A program made the translations under genes and the position numbers. 64,000 nt of DNA, taken from the NCBI RefSeq assembly GCF_900176355.1, contig NZ_FWXI01000004.1, forward strand, positions 248,001 to 312,000, in the 5' to 3' direction. The DNA is from Sporomusa malonica. GTDB lineage: Bacteria > Bacillota > Negativicutes > Sporomusales > Sporomusaceae. A model generated the notes under the pieces. The model saw only the letters and a program-made list of their open reading frames with translations, was not told the origin of the DNA and searched no databases. This document shows positions 23,919-32,887 of this stretch, piece after piece. How positions within the stretch are numbered: the stretch's first letter is position 1; every line of letters starts with the position of its first letter.

Positions 23919-25550
23919 CTAGTGACCGCGCTTGATAGCTCTTTCAGCCATCGGCAATTCTTTAAGGCTAATAGCACAAATTACAGATACGAAGGTAATG
24001 GCCGCAGCCACAAGAAAGAGGTCCTGAAGACCCTGGTGCATACTGCCTCTGACGATGTCAACAACCTGCCGGAATACCTCCGCACCATTAGGTCCAAGAG
24101 AGGAAAAGGAGCTTTCCAGACTCTTCATTGCAGCCGGATTTAGCAAAATTCGCGGGTTATGGATAGCCGCATTCTGCGCCGTTGTCAAGGACGCAACCAA
24201 TTCCGGAGTAAGCTTGGCCTGGAGGGCCGAACTAAAGCCTGAGTTCAGTACCGAGCCAAGTAGTGACGGAGCCAGTGCAAGGCCCAATGCTGAAAAATAA
24301 TATAACGTTCCAGCTGCCTGCCCTGATTCCTCCGGTTTGAGGCCGTTAAGGGCCGCAATGGGATTAACCGCAGGCATGAAACCGCCAAAAGCCATTTGGG
24401 CAGCTAATAACACCGTAAGATATAAGATACTGACGCCTGGCTCTACATAGCTGAGCAGTACCAGTACGATCACGCTTGACGTAGGTCCAAGGATAAGCAG
24501 CCACTTATAACGCTTGGTCTTGCTCATCAACCAGCCGGCAATCAGGCCTGCCGCAATTCCACAGATCTCTCTCGGTGCCATTATCGCTCCGTGGACGGTT
24601 GTGCTAAGCCCCAGAACTCCCTGGTTGAATAACGGTACATAAATCATGACTCCCAAGAGAGAAAAGGCCATGCCAACAGACACCAGGGCAGCCGTGACGA
24701 AAGGTCTGTTTTTTAGCAAAGCCGGTGAAATGAGGGCATGTGGTGTCCGGCTCTCATGCTTATAAAAGACCACAAACATGATAAGGGCAAAGGCAATTAA
24801 GCTCATATTCACCGGTGTTCCCCACTTGTATAGCGACCCCGCCCAGGAGAAAGCCAGCAAGAGAGGAACTGTTGCCATTGCCAGCAGCAGCGAACCGAGG
24901 TAGTCTATCTTGGGTTTAGTCTGGCTGCACACATTAGGTACAATAAAGTAATCGAGGACTAGTGCAATTACAGCCAAAGGTACCGGCATGAGAAAGGCTG
25001 CTCTCCAACCAAACGTATCCGTGACCCAGCCGGCTGTGACAGGAATCAAACTGCCGGCCAAACCAACCATCACAGTTGTCCAACCGCTGTACTTACCCCT
25101 GTCTGCCGGCGCAAATAAGTCGGCGATGAGCGCGAATGTAACCGCCTGAATACCGCCAGCCCCGAAGCCGACGATGCCTCTGGCCACAATAAGCATAGGA
25201 AAACTGGTGCTGAATGAGCATAAAATAAGACCTGTCATGATGCTCCCCAGCATGATCATAAATATATTTCTGCGCCCATAGGTATCTGACAACTTACCCC
25301 AAATCGGTGCCATACACGTCGCAATCAACATGTTAATTGTGAAGACCCAGGAATACAACTGCATACCATCAAGTTGTCCGGCGATACGAGGCATGATGTT
25401 TGTTACCAGAGCCCGATCGACATAGTAGATAGAATAACTTAGCAAGACACACACAAAAGCAAATATTGCCTTACCATCGTTCAGTCGCTCCCACGGATTC
25501 TGTTGAATAGCCGCGGGTTGCTGCAAAGGGTTCTCTGAATTAGTACTCAT
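23919..25550 (-). CDS. MFS transporter, DHA2 (EmrB/QacA-like) family
   Basis: This 543-residue membrane protein has about 14 predicted hydrophobic helices. The MFS motif A appears as GKLSDTYGRRNIF between helices 2 and 3, and D34 in YYVDRALV is typical of the DHA2 group. The periplasmic-type loop late in the protein (residues about 430-490) is long. GGAGGG precedes the ATG. It follows an FAD oxidoreductase gene and probably shares its TetR-type operator control. The substrate is unknown; related proteins export drugs or organic anions. Confidence 0.9.
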   Translation of the reverse strand: MSTNSENPLQQPAAIQQNPWERLNDGKAIFAFVCVLLSYSIYYVDRALVTNIMPRIAGQLDGMQLYSWVFTINMLIATCMAPIWGKLSDTYGRRNIFMIMLGSIMTGLILCSFSTSFPMLIVARGIVGFGAGGIQAVTFALIADLFAPADRGKYSGWTTVMVGLAGSLIPVTAGWVTDTFGWRAAFLMPVPLAVIALVLDYFIVPNVCSQTKPKIDYLGSLLLAMATVPLLLAFSWAGSLYKWGTPVNMSLIAFALIMFVVFYKHESRTPHALISPALLKNRPFVTAALVSVGMAFSLLGVMIYVPLFNQGVLGLSTTVHGAIMAPREICGIAAGLIAGWLMSKTKRYKWLLILGPTSSVIVLVLLSYVEPGVSILYLTVLLAAQMAFGGFMPAVNPIAALNGLKPEESGQAAGTLYYFSALGLALAPSLLGSVLNSGFSSALQAKLTPELVASLTTAQNAAIHNPRILLNPAAMKSLESSFSSLGPNGAEVFRQVVDIVRGSMHQGLQDLFLVAAAITFVSVICAISLKELPMAERAIKRGH

Positions 25551-25646
25551 GTTTCACCCTCCTTTTGCGTACTAATGACGTATTGACCCGAAAAACAGTT
25601 TCAATACATAGTCACCAATCTTAACCACGCCGTTTTAGATCAAACC

Positions 25647-26984
25647 TTACGGCAGATAAACACCTTGGCTCCTCAAAGTTTTTTGAAGTGCCTTAATGTC
25701 AACCTTCCTTGGCTGTACATTGGAATCTAAGGCAATCGCGGCGGCGGCTCCGGCTGCTTGCCCCAGAGTGATGCAATGAGGGATGAGGTTGGTCCAGTTG
25801 TTTGCCTCCACATCCGAAGAGAAGCATCTTCCTGCAACCAACAGGTTATTTATTTTCTCTGGAACCAGCGCACGATAAGGTATATGCGTAGCAGATTTTG
25901 ACACTGACAAATCAATGGCCGGTACTACAGAAATTACGTCGTCATGTTTCTTGGTTTGTTTAATGTCATCGTAAATTACTTTGTACTCACCTTTCAGTCT
26001 TCTACTGCCCCTCGTTCCGACTTGCGGTGCCGTATCGTGGAGGAAACTGCTTTCATTGAAACCTGGTACTTCTTTTTTTAGATAGTCAATTACTGGAAGA
26101 GCTGTTCTTCTAACCTCAAACTCGACAGCAGTCAAATCCTTTACCTTGAGGCAATCTCTACCAGGTATCCAGTTGTTTACCCACATGACATCATTTCGGG
26201 GTGTTGGAAACGGCAATGTACGGAAACCTGCTATTTCGTGAATTTTTTGAACTTTTTTCGCCCAATCCTCCGGCTTTGCAGATTTGTACTCCGCGAAGGC
26301 TTGGAAATCAACATTTCCTATTCTGTAAACAAGAGCCATCATACAATTTCTAATATCTTTGTTTGGATCTAAATCGAATGCTGCGCCCGCCGATGCAAAA
26401 ATGTCTCCGTCACCAGTGCAGTCAATTACTATTTTTCCTAATACAGCTTTTCTTCCTTCTTTACTTTCGAAGACTACACCTGTCACTTCGTCATCTTTAA
26501 CTAAAGCTCTACATCCCCAACTATGCAGATAAACATCCACGTTGGCTTCTTCAACCATTTCGTTTAGCACAATCTTAAGAATTTCCGGGTCAACATAAGC
26601 CCCATAGCAAATTAGGTCCGCCCAGACGAACGAAAAGTATTTTTTCCATAAGTTAATTAGTTCAGGCTTACTGCTGCCAACATCTTCTTTACTTGTGCCA
26701 ATAACACCACCAGGCTTTTTGGCGAGCCGCTCCAGCCACTCAACATTCATCCCGGCCTGCTCAATTTGTGAGCCAGTACTTAGATGAGGAATTAAAACTA
26801 CGATCCCGCCGGTTGCCATGCCACCAAGATGGCCATACCGCTCCAGCAGCACAACTTTTTTCGCTCCGCTTCTTCTTGCAGTAACGGCTGCGGCTATCCC
26901 TGCAGGTCCACCACCAACTACTATTACGTCAGCTTCTTCTACTACAGGTATGTTTTGTGCTGGTTCTAAAATTGCTTTTTGCAT
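25647..26984 (-). CDS. FAD-dependent oxidoreductase (FAD_oxidored family)
   Basis: This 445-residue soluble flavoprotein has an N-terminal Rossmann motif VIVVGGGPAGIAAAVTARRSG with ERYGHLGGMATGG, then VIDCTGDGDIFASAG and a C-terminal VAGRCFSSDVEA segment. These features match the PF12831 type, whose members oxidise or reduce carboxylic or aromatic substrates. No signal peptide or Fe-S cysteines are visible. GAGGAG precedes the ATG. It lies 96 bp upstream of the MFS gene, and two ATACC-type palindromes precede it (27075-27109). Confidence 0.85.
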   Translation of the reverse strand: MQKAILEPAQNIPVVEEADVIVVGGGPAGIAAAVTARRSGAKKVVLLERYGHLGGMATGGIVVLIPHLSTGSQIEQAGMNVEWLERLAKKPGGVIGTSKEDVGSSKPELINLWKKYFSFVWADLICYGAYVDPEILKIVLNEMVEEANVDVYLHSWGCRALVKDDEVTGVVFESKEGRKAVLGKIVIDCTGDGDIFASAGAAFDLDPNKDIRNCMMALVYRIGNVDFQAFAEYKSAKPEDWAKKVQKIHEIAGFRTLPFPTPRNDVMWVNNWIPGRDCLKVKDLTAVEFEVRRTALPVIDYLKKEVPGFNESSFLHDTAPQVGTRGSRRLKGEYKVIYDDIKQTKKHDDVISVVPAIDLSVSKSATHIPYRALVPEKINNLLVAGRCFSSDVEANNWTNLIPHCITLGQAAGAAAAIALDSNVQPRKVDIKALQKTLRSQGVYLP

Positions 26985-27074
26985 AAAAACGTCTCCTCTT
27001 CACAAAATCGAGTCTATCTGCTCGCACTGCTGCTTCTATTAGTTTTTTGACACACAATCGTACTGATTCAATCT

Positions 27075-27109
27075 ATACCTAGGTACGATTATTTTATATA
27101 CCTCGGTAT
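27075..27109 (-). promoter_or_regulatory. paired TetR-type operators upstream of the FAD oxidoreductase
   Basis: Two palindromes, ATACCTAGGTAC (27075-27086) and ATACCTCGGTAT (27098-27109), have centres 23 bp apart. The same motif pair occurs upstream of the porin gene (28739-28774). The TATAAA-like sequence between them may be the -10 region. Confidence 0.65.
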
Positions 27110-27112
27110 ATT

Positions 27113-28546
27113 TTAATAGAAGTACTCAAACTTCAACGCATATGTTTGATCAAGTTTCGAGCCATTTAATCCGCTAGTTAACGACATGTCTTTAATTTTG
27201 AAATTTTGATAATCCATACTCATGATCATATTCTTAGCTAAGACTTTCTGATAGGCTAAATAGAGAACGTTTACGTTGTCAGTACCCTTCGTATAGGGAT
27301 TATAGTCACCCCAGCCACTGCCAATTGTATTTTTAGTATAGGAAGTACAAGTAGTATCAAATCCGCCTGCATTTGTAGGCAGCGTTCCTGCATCAACACT
27401 ACGATAAGAAACCATCCAGGCGTCTGTACCAGGCTTCCTGTAATCAACCATGTTCAGGATAGGATAGAATGCGCCCCAAGGAAGACCATTGCCAATTTGT
27501 ACCGCCCAGCCTTTGGGGTTATGTGGCACTACACCGGTAGGGTTACTAAGGTCAGAGGCTATGTATTCACCAAGCACATTAAGATTTCCCACTTTACCGA
27601 CCACAGAAACATCCCAACCCTTTGATTGAGTAAAAGAACCGGACGTAATATTCATAGTCGACTGATCAGTAACAATATCCGACCACCAGGCAGCTGTCTT
27701 CAAAGTCCAAGCCTTATCCAACTTGAAGGCCAATTGCCCCGAAGTCACGGTATTAGGGTCAGACATCGCTTTAGACAGCGCTACTGGCGAACCGGGATAT
27801 TTGATATTACCGACGAAGCCTGTAAAATCAGTACTCTTACCTATTTTTTTGGTTACCTTGATATTATCAGCCCCCATCGGTTTGCCGAACAAACCATTAC
27901 CAAAGGCATCTAGCGGCGAGCGGCCAACCCGAACGGTATCCATGCCCAAAAGACCATTTTGGAACGTAAGGTTGGCAATATCCAGGTACATATCCGAACC
28001 ATTAGCATACTCGGAGTTACCAAATTTGGTTGGCGATGTGGCTAAGCGGGCTTTCCAGTTGACACCCGCGCCAATTGTTCCATTGAAATTGATGCGCTGA
28101 CGCCAATCAAACTGGTCAGCTGCTTTCAGCCGATGATAACCGGGCTGTGCGGGATTATCAGCCCGATAGGTGATACGGGTTTCGCCACCAATCCAACTGT
28201 TAGTCTTTTTCTCCACTGCTTTCACGCGAACGTTCAAGCCTTCCAGTTCGCTTGCAAACTCTTTAGCCAACTTTTCGATCATGGCTTTCTGCTCGGCATC
28301 AGCCTTATCGGTTTTGGTCATGATTCTGGCTACGATAATAGCCATTTCATACCGAGAAATAACCTTGTCACCGCGATAGGTGCGATCACCATATCCGTCT
28401 ATAAAACCTGCTTGTGATAACTTGCTTACTGCATCGTAAGCCCAGTGTTTCGCCGGAACATCAGTAAATGGGTCGGCTGCAAACACCGCACCAAAAATAC
28501 CCATTGTAAAAATAATTATCAGCACTAAAATAAGTGTCTTCTTCAT
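27113..28546 (-). CDS. SLH-domain outer-membrane porin
   Basis: This 477-residue protein has a signal peptide (about residues 1-23, ending VFAADPF), one SLH domain (FTDVPAKHWAYDAVSKLSQA to about residue 75), a short coiled coil near 85-115 and a C-terminal beta-barrel rich in alternating strands. It ends in K-F-E-Y-F-Y, an aromatic end expected for BAM-dependent assembly. In Negativicutes such proteins tie the outer membrane to polyaminated peptidoglycan and act as porins. Its promoter carries two TetR-type operators, so it is a regulated, not housekeeping, porin. Confidence 0.92.
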   Translation of the reverse strand: MKKTLILVLIIIFTMGIFGAVFAADPFTDVPAKHWAYDAVSKLSQAGFIDGYGDRTYRGDKVISRYEMAIIVARIMTKTDKADAEQKAMIEKLAKEFASELEGLNVRVKAVEKKTNSWIGGETRITYRADNPAQPGYHRLKAADQFDWRQRINFNGTIGAGVNWKARLATSPTKFGNSEYANGSDMYLDIANLTFQNGLLGMDTVRVGRSPLDAFGNGLFGKPMGADNIKVTKKIGKSTDFTGFVGNIKYPGSPVALSKAMSDPNTVTSGQLAFKLDKAWTLKTAAWWSDIVTDQSTMNITSGSFTQSKGWDVSVVGKVGNLNVLGEYIASDLSNPTGVVPHNPKGWAVQIGNGLPWGAFYPILNMVDYRKPGTDAWMVSYRSVDAGTLPTNAGGFDTTCTSYTKNTIGSGWGDYNPYTKGTDNVNVLYLAYQKVLAKNMIMSMDYQNFKIKDMSLTSGLNGSKLDQTYALKFEYFY

Positions 28547-28738
28547 ACTTACCTCCTGTTATAATTATTTATTACCCTAGCATATGGAAAGAGTTCTTTA
28601 ATCCTCCTTTCTAAGTCCGTCCCATTCCAATCCTTGAATATTAAAAGAACAGCAACCTCCTTCCTTAATTCACAATGATAGATTGAAACTGCAAATCCTG
28701 ATTAGGCAATCCATCGTTTGCACAGAATATTAAGAAAA

Positions 28739-28784
28739 ATACCGCGGTATCTAAAGAATAGCATACCTCGGTATTTTTTGTCAA
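28739..28784 (-). promoter_or_regulatory. porin promoter with two embedded TetR-type operators
   Basis: TTGACA (28779-28784) and TATTCT (28755-28760) are 18 bp apart on the minus strand. ATACCTCGGTAT (28763-28774) fills the spacer and ATACCGCGGTAT (28739-28750) lies just downstream of -10. Centres are 24 bp apart. The remaining leader to 28546 shows nothing else clear. Confidence 0.75.
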
Positions 28785-28925
28785 TTGTATTTTGATTATT
28801 TTCTCTTGTCTTAATTGGTTGTTTATTCTGTCAATGCTTAAGGTTATAATCTTTTATTTATCCTTTTTATGCCTTTTATGTTAAAATAATGGGAGAGAAC
28901 ATTGCGTATTGCAAAGGAGACTTCA

Positions 28926-29510
28926 ATGAACTGTAATATGAAATCCATGGAGAAAAAACATAAAATTTTCACTACCGCTTTATTGCTTTTTGAAAAGAAA
29001 GGATATGATAACGTTTCTATAAATGAAATCTGCCATCAACTAGGAGTAACCAAAGGTGCCTTTTATCATCACTTTAATTCGAAATCAGATATTTTGATCC
29101 TTAAGTACAAATTGGCAGCGGAAGCACTACTGAATTATTATCAGACAATACTTAACGAACCACCTTTAGATAAGCTTAGAAAAGTAATAAACAGATTCAT
29201 TAATTATCCCAGTACCACTTCCCTTGAGGAAATGAAAAGCTCATTTAAGGTGCAGATTGATTCCCACTATCAACATTTTGTTGGTGATAGTACTGTTCAA
29301 AAGTCAATACTATTGGAAATAATTGCAGAAGGGCAAGCAACCGGTGACATTAGAAATGACTTCCCTGCCGAACAATTGGCCGAAATTATTATCAGATATA
29401 AATTCGGATTATATATTGAATGGTGTATCAACGATGGAAAGACAAATCTCCAGGCGGTTGGCACAAAGGATTTTGATGCCATACTGAATTTTTTTTCCGA
29501 GAACTCATGA
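28926..29510 (+). CDS. TetR-family regulator
   Basis: This regulator has about 194 residues, with a TetR HTH in NVSINEICHQLGVTKGAFYHHF (residues about 35-56 in the longer frame). The frame opens at 28902, but the ATG at 28926 has AAAGGAG six bases upstream. It diverges from the porin gene, with operator pairs on the porin side and again ahead of the FAD oxidoreductase-MFS pair. It is the obvious candidate to bind ATACC-N2-GGTAT and control the set. The ligand-binding half is not recognisable. Confidence 0.92.
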   Translation: MNCNMKSMEKKHKIFTTALLLFEKKGYDNVSINEICHQLGVTKGAFYHHFNSKSDILILKYKLAAEALLNYYQTILNEPPLDKLRKVINRFINYPSTTSLEEMKSSFKVQIDSHYQHFVGDSTVQKSILLEIIAEGQATGDIRNDFPAEQLAEIIIRYKFGLYIEWCINDGKTNLQAVGTKDFDAILNFFSENS

Positions 29511-29633
29511 GTGCAACATTGGCAAAACAAAATCGTTAGCCCAAACAAGCACACACACACCGGCAACGTCCATGTTCCTTTAGTCCAACATAACCATCGC
29601 CAAGTATCTGACCAGGCATCATTTCTCTGACTG

Positions 29634-29685
29634 AAAAAGTCACCCCATAGGGAAACCTAAAACGTTCCCTACGGGGTGACTTTTT
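29634..29685. terminator. bidirectional terminator between TetR and dcuC
   Basis: AAAAAGTCACCCC.TAGGGAA and its complement form a stem of about 20 bp with A and T runs at the two ends. It serves the plus-strand tetR and the minus-strand dcuC gene. Confidence 0.85.
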
Positions 29686-29726
29686 CTACAATATTTCGTT
29701 TTAGTTAATCTGCTCTAAATTATGTC

Positions 29727-31091
29727 TTACTGATAGAAGAATAGGAAATTCGCTACAACAATCACGATCAAAGCCCCAATCATGGGAATGGCTGTCCGTT
29801 TAACCACATCAAACGGCGATACACCGCCCATACTTGAAGAAACTACAATAACGGCTGTAATCGGTGAAATGGCCCGAGCAGCACTTGCGGCAAAATGCAT
29901 AGGCAGCAGCATTACCACTGGTGCAATTGACATTTTGGCGGCAACTGTTGGAGTTAACGCGGCAAAGGCAAAAAACGGAGCATTGCCAGATCCCATGACT
30001 ACTGAGGCAACGGCAATTATGCCAATCATAACAAGAATCATGCCTGCCGCACCAAAACCAGAGGCTTGGGCAGAAGCAATAATGGCATCAATTGTCCCAA
30101 TAGTTGTGAGGCCTTTTGCAAAGGTTTCACCAGCAACGATAAGGGTAATAACATTAGCCATTTGCATGCCAAGACCGTCAAAGAAAGATTGTATGTCGTT
30201 TAGGACTTTTTTTCCGTCCCGACAGCGGATATATTCAAAGATCATGCCGATAGCTACACCAATAAACATAGCCTTAATAATATCCATTTTGATCCAGGAT
30301 ATCCACAGACTGCTGAAAATCAAAATTAATGCTAAAGGAAGAGCTGGCAGTATTGCATAAATCATTGGCGGCATATTTTCATCTGTCTCAGTTGCCGCTA
30401 ATTCTGTAGCCTGAACAACATGGCCTTCCCGTTTATCAAACCATTTTTGCGTAAAATAGTGAAGTACCGCTACAACCGGTATTACAGTGGCAGCAATAGG
30501 AATCTGGTAGTTGGTCCAATATATAACAGGATCAATTCCTGCCGTTGTAGCTGAAAGAATGGTGCCAGTATCGCTCGGGCTCCAGTCTAAGCAAAGCGTA
30601 GTGGCAATGACGGCAACAGCAGACAAACGGCTGACGCCAAGACTGATGAGAACAGGAAAAACAGTAACCATAAGCAGCATGGCCAACCCAGAAGCACTGT
30701 TAATGCATAAACCTAACAGCATACCCAAAACCCAGGCTCCAGCCATGACGAGATAAGGAGAACGGAGTGCCAACAGCGGCTTAATCGTCAACTTAACCAA
30801 GGCTTTACTGGCCCCAATATGATCCATATAGCGGGCAAAACCGCCAACAGCCATGATGTTAAGACCAAGGCCTGCCGCCCGGGAACTCATAGTCTGTTTA
30901 ATAAATTCGAATGCATCAAAAAGTACCGATCCTGTGCTGGCTTTTGCCGGTAAAATCGTTCCAAGACCAAAAGCCACAGCAGCAAACATGAGAATTAAAC
31001 CAGCCATAAACAATACAGGCTGTGGTTTGTACTTTTTTACTATCAGATAGCCTACCCAAAAAGTAACCAATAAAGAAATTACAATGCCCAT
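29727..31091 (-). CDS. DcuC-family anaerobic C4-dicarboxylate transporter
   Basis: This 454-residue membrane protein has about 12 hydrophobic helices and fits the DcuC family: NIMAVGGFARYMDHIGAS, SPSDTGTILSATTAGIDP and MGSGNAPFFAFA near residue 365. DcuC proteins exchange or export dicarboxylates such as succinate under anaerobic conditions. It lies 80 bp after a dipeptide epimerase gene, so an acidic dipeptide or glutamate-like substrate is also possible. GGAGG lies before the ATG. Confidence 0.82.
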   Translation of the reverse strand: MGIVISLLVTFWVGYLIVKKYKPQPVLFMAGLILMFAAVAFGLGTILPAKASTGSVLFDAFEFIKQTMSSRAAGLGLNIMAVGGFARYMDHIGASKALVKLTIKPLLALRSPYLVMAGAWVLGMLLGLCINSASGLAMLLMVTVFPVLISLGVSRLSAVAVIATTLCLDWSPSDTGTILSATTAGIDPVIYWTNYQIPIAATVIPVVAVLHYFTQKWFDKREGHVVQATELAATETDENMPPMIYAILPALPLALILIFSSLWISWIKMDIIKAMFIGVAIGMIFEYIRCRDGKKVLNDIQSFFDGLGMQMANVITLIVAGETFAKGLTTIGTIDAIIASAQASGFGAAGMILVMIGIIAVASVVMGSGNAPFFAFAALTPTVAAKMSIAPVVMLLPMHFAASAARAISPITAVIVVSSSMGGVSPFDVVKRTAIPMIGALIVIVVANFLFFYQ

Positions 31092-31170
31092 GTACCTTTT
31101 ACCTCCATTTTTTAGTGTCTTTAGACTGTACCCTCAGATATAATTTTCGCAAGCACCCCCTTACATTTCC

Positions 31171-32262
31171 TTATTTAATTTCTTGCCATCCTTGTACATC
31201 AGTAATCCCCAGACCTGGCGCGTCAGGAATAATGAGCTGGTTTTTGGTGAAGCTTACGCCACCAACAACCGGATCTTCGGCCAACAGCACGGCGGCATCC
31301 AAGTCCGATTTAGCCACAATCCTCTTCCCAGCTGCCAAACTAGCTGCCGCAGTGATTCCAACCTTACTTTCCAGCATGCACCCCATCATACACTCAATAC
31401 CTACGGTCTCAGCAAAATGCGCAATTTTAATGGCATTATGCAGGCCGCCTGCTTTCATTAATTTGATATTGATTAAATCACAAGCTTCCATAGCCAGCAG
31501 CTGATATACCTCATACACACCAAAAGCAGCTTCGTCGGCCATAATATCTGTTTCCACATGATCGGTAACATATTTGAGCCCTTTGAAATCATGAGCCTTG
31601 ACCGGTTGTTCAATGAGTTCTATGTCAAGCCCCATATCTTCAAACTTGCGGATGGTTCGGACTGCTTCCTTTGGGCCCCAGCCCTGATTGGCATCAAGCC
31701 GAATTTTCACATCAGGGCCAACTGCTGTACGAATGGCTTGCACCCGCTTAATATCAAGCGCAGCATCAGTACCTACCTTAAGCTTGAGCGCTGTGTAACC
31801 TGCAGCCACCGCCTCCAGTGAATCTTGCACCATTTCTTCAGGCGCATTAACGCTGATGGTCAGATCAGTTGTAATCATTGTCTGGTAACCGCCAAACAAT
31901 TTGTAAAGCGGGATACTATGCCGCTTACCAAATAAATCGTACACAGCAATGTCCAGCGCTGCCTTGGCTGAGCTATTGTGCAGCATAGAGGAATCAATTG
32001 TTGTCATAATGCCTTCCAGGTTGTCAATATCCATCCCGATTAATTTAGGTCCAATAGTGTCCCGGATGGCTGCTATGATTGAATCCTGGCTATCGCCGGT
32101 AATGACTGCTGTCGGCGGGGCATTACCAAAGCCAATCTCACCGGAATCGGCTATCATCTTAATGATAATATCCTCTGCTGAGTTTACCTGCCGGAGAGCT
32201 GTTTTAAAGGGCTTTTTTAGCGGGATGCTGACTTTGCCGATTTTGATTGCCTTAATCTTCAT
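31171..32262 (-). CDS. dipeptide epimerase (enolase superfamily, MR group)
   Basis: This protein of 363 residues is related to L-Ala-D/L-Glu epimerase. The catalytic lysine is in ALKLKVG, metal ligands follow in RLDANQGW and in an E of LIEQPV and D of MADEAAFG, and a final lysine sits in NIKLMKAGG. The frame opens 42 codons upstream at 32388, but homology begins at the ATG at 32262 (MKIKAIKIGKVSIPL). The RBS spacing is long (12 bases). Its likely role is recycling of murein or other dipeptides; specificity is not readable from sequence. Confidence 0.87.
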   Translation of the reverse strand: MKIKAIKIGKVSIPLKKPFKTALRQVNSAEDIIIKMIADSGEIGFGNAPPTAVITGDSQDSIIAAIRDTIGPKLIGMDIDNLEGIMTTIDSSMLHNSSAKAALDIAVYDLFGKRHSIPLYKLFGGYQTMITTDLTISVNAPEEMVQDSLEAVAAGYTALKLKVGTDAALDIKRVQAIRTAVGPDVKIRLDANQGWGPKEAVRTIRKFEDMGLDIELIEQPVKAHDFKGLKYVTDHVETDIMADEAAFGVYEVYQLLAMEACDLINIKLMKAGGLHNAIKIAHFAETVGIECMMGCMLESKVGITAAASLAAGKRIVAKSDLDAAVLLAEDPVVGGVSFTKNQLIIPDAPGLGITDVQGWQEIK

Positions 32263-32345
32263 TGTATGCACAGACTCCTCTCTATACGCTATTGTTAAAT
32301 AAACCGATGCCTGATAATCAACCTTAATAAGGTCTTTCAAACATA

Positions 32346-32399
32346 AAAATCCAGCACAATAAAGCCTTCGACTCCAAAGGCTTATCATGCTGGATTTTA
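32346..32399 (-). terminator. terminator after the DUF3870 gene
   Basis: AAAATCCAGCA and its complement, with an inner AAGCC/GGCTT helix, form a long stem with T and A runs on both sides. It separates the DUF3870 unit from the epimerase-dcuC unit. Confidence 0.75.
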
Positions 32400-32474
32400 C
32401 TTACGTTTACGCCGGCGCGGCTTGAGTTCTAGCAGGCGTACTGCAAACAAAGCAGCTTTATTTGTTTTACTCAC
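32397..32474 (-). CDS. possible 25-residue arginine/lysine-rich peptide
   Basis: A GTG-initiated frame overlaps the DUF3870 stop (GTGAGTAA) and encodes M-S-K-T-N-K-A-A-L-F-A-V-R-L-L-E-L-K-P then R-R-R-K-R-K before TAA. The stop lies in the arm of the following terminator. There is no separate RBS, so translation would depend on coupling. The amphipathic helix and basic tail look protein-like, but a frame this short can arise by chance. Confidence 0.3.
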   Translation of the reverse strand: MSKTNKAALFAVRLLELKPRRRKRK

Positions 32475-32808
32475 TCAGATCAACAGGCAGTCCATTCAGG
32501 ATTCGCAAATACTTCTTTTGGGCATCTTTATACGCTACCAGAATGGCTTTCTGAGATGAACCAAAATAACGATACTCGACTTGCTGTTTTATGACCTCAA
32601 AATCTTCCCGCATATTTTTACCTGTAAATAAACTGCAGATAAATTCAGCCGTGGTAGAAATTGTCGCCGAACTGCCACAAGTCACAATCTTACCAGTCTC
32701 TCGTTCCACGACAAAACCAATAAAGAATTGTCCATAATGGTGGGTAATTGGATTATTCTGCTGCGACTTAGCATTACCGACTAAATATATGGTGTTTTCA
32801 GCAAACAT
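32467..32808 (-). CDS. DUF3870 protein
   Basis: This 113-residue protein matches DUF3870: TIYLVGNAKSQQNNPITHHY at the start, FIGFVVERETGKIVTCGSSA, then a C-terminal YRYFGSSQKAILVAYKDAQKKY. Members are small soluble proteins of unknown function, common in anaerobic Firmicutes near catabolic operons. It follows the GlpA-like flavoprotein by 79 bp and GGAG lies before the ATG. Nothing in it shows catalytic residues. Confidence 0.82.
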   Translation of the reverse strand: MFAENTIYLVGNAKSQQNNPITHHYGQFFIGFVVERETGKIVTCGSSATISTTAEFICSLFTGKNMREDFEVIKQQVEYRYFGSSQKAILVAYKDAQKKYLRILNGLPVDLSE

Positions 32809-32887
32809 TCTATTTCTCCAAACTACTTCCAGAGAATCTATATACTATTTATATTCGCGAAAAATAGCTATTTCCCTTCTGCAGTAT

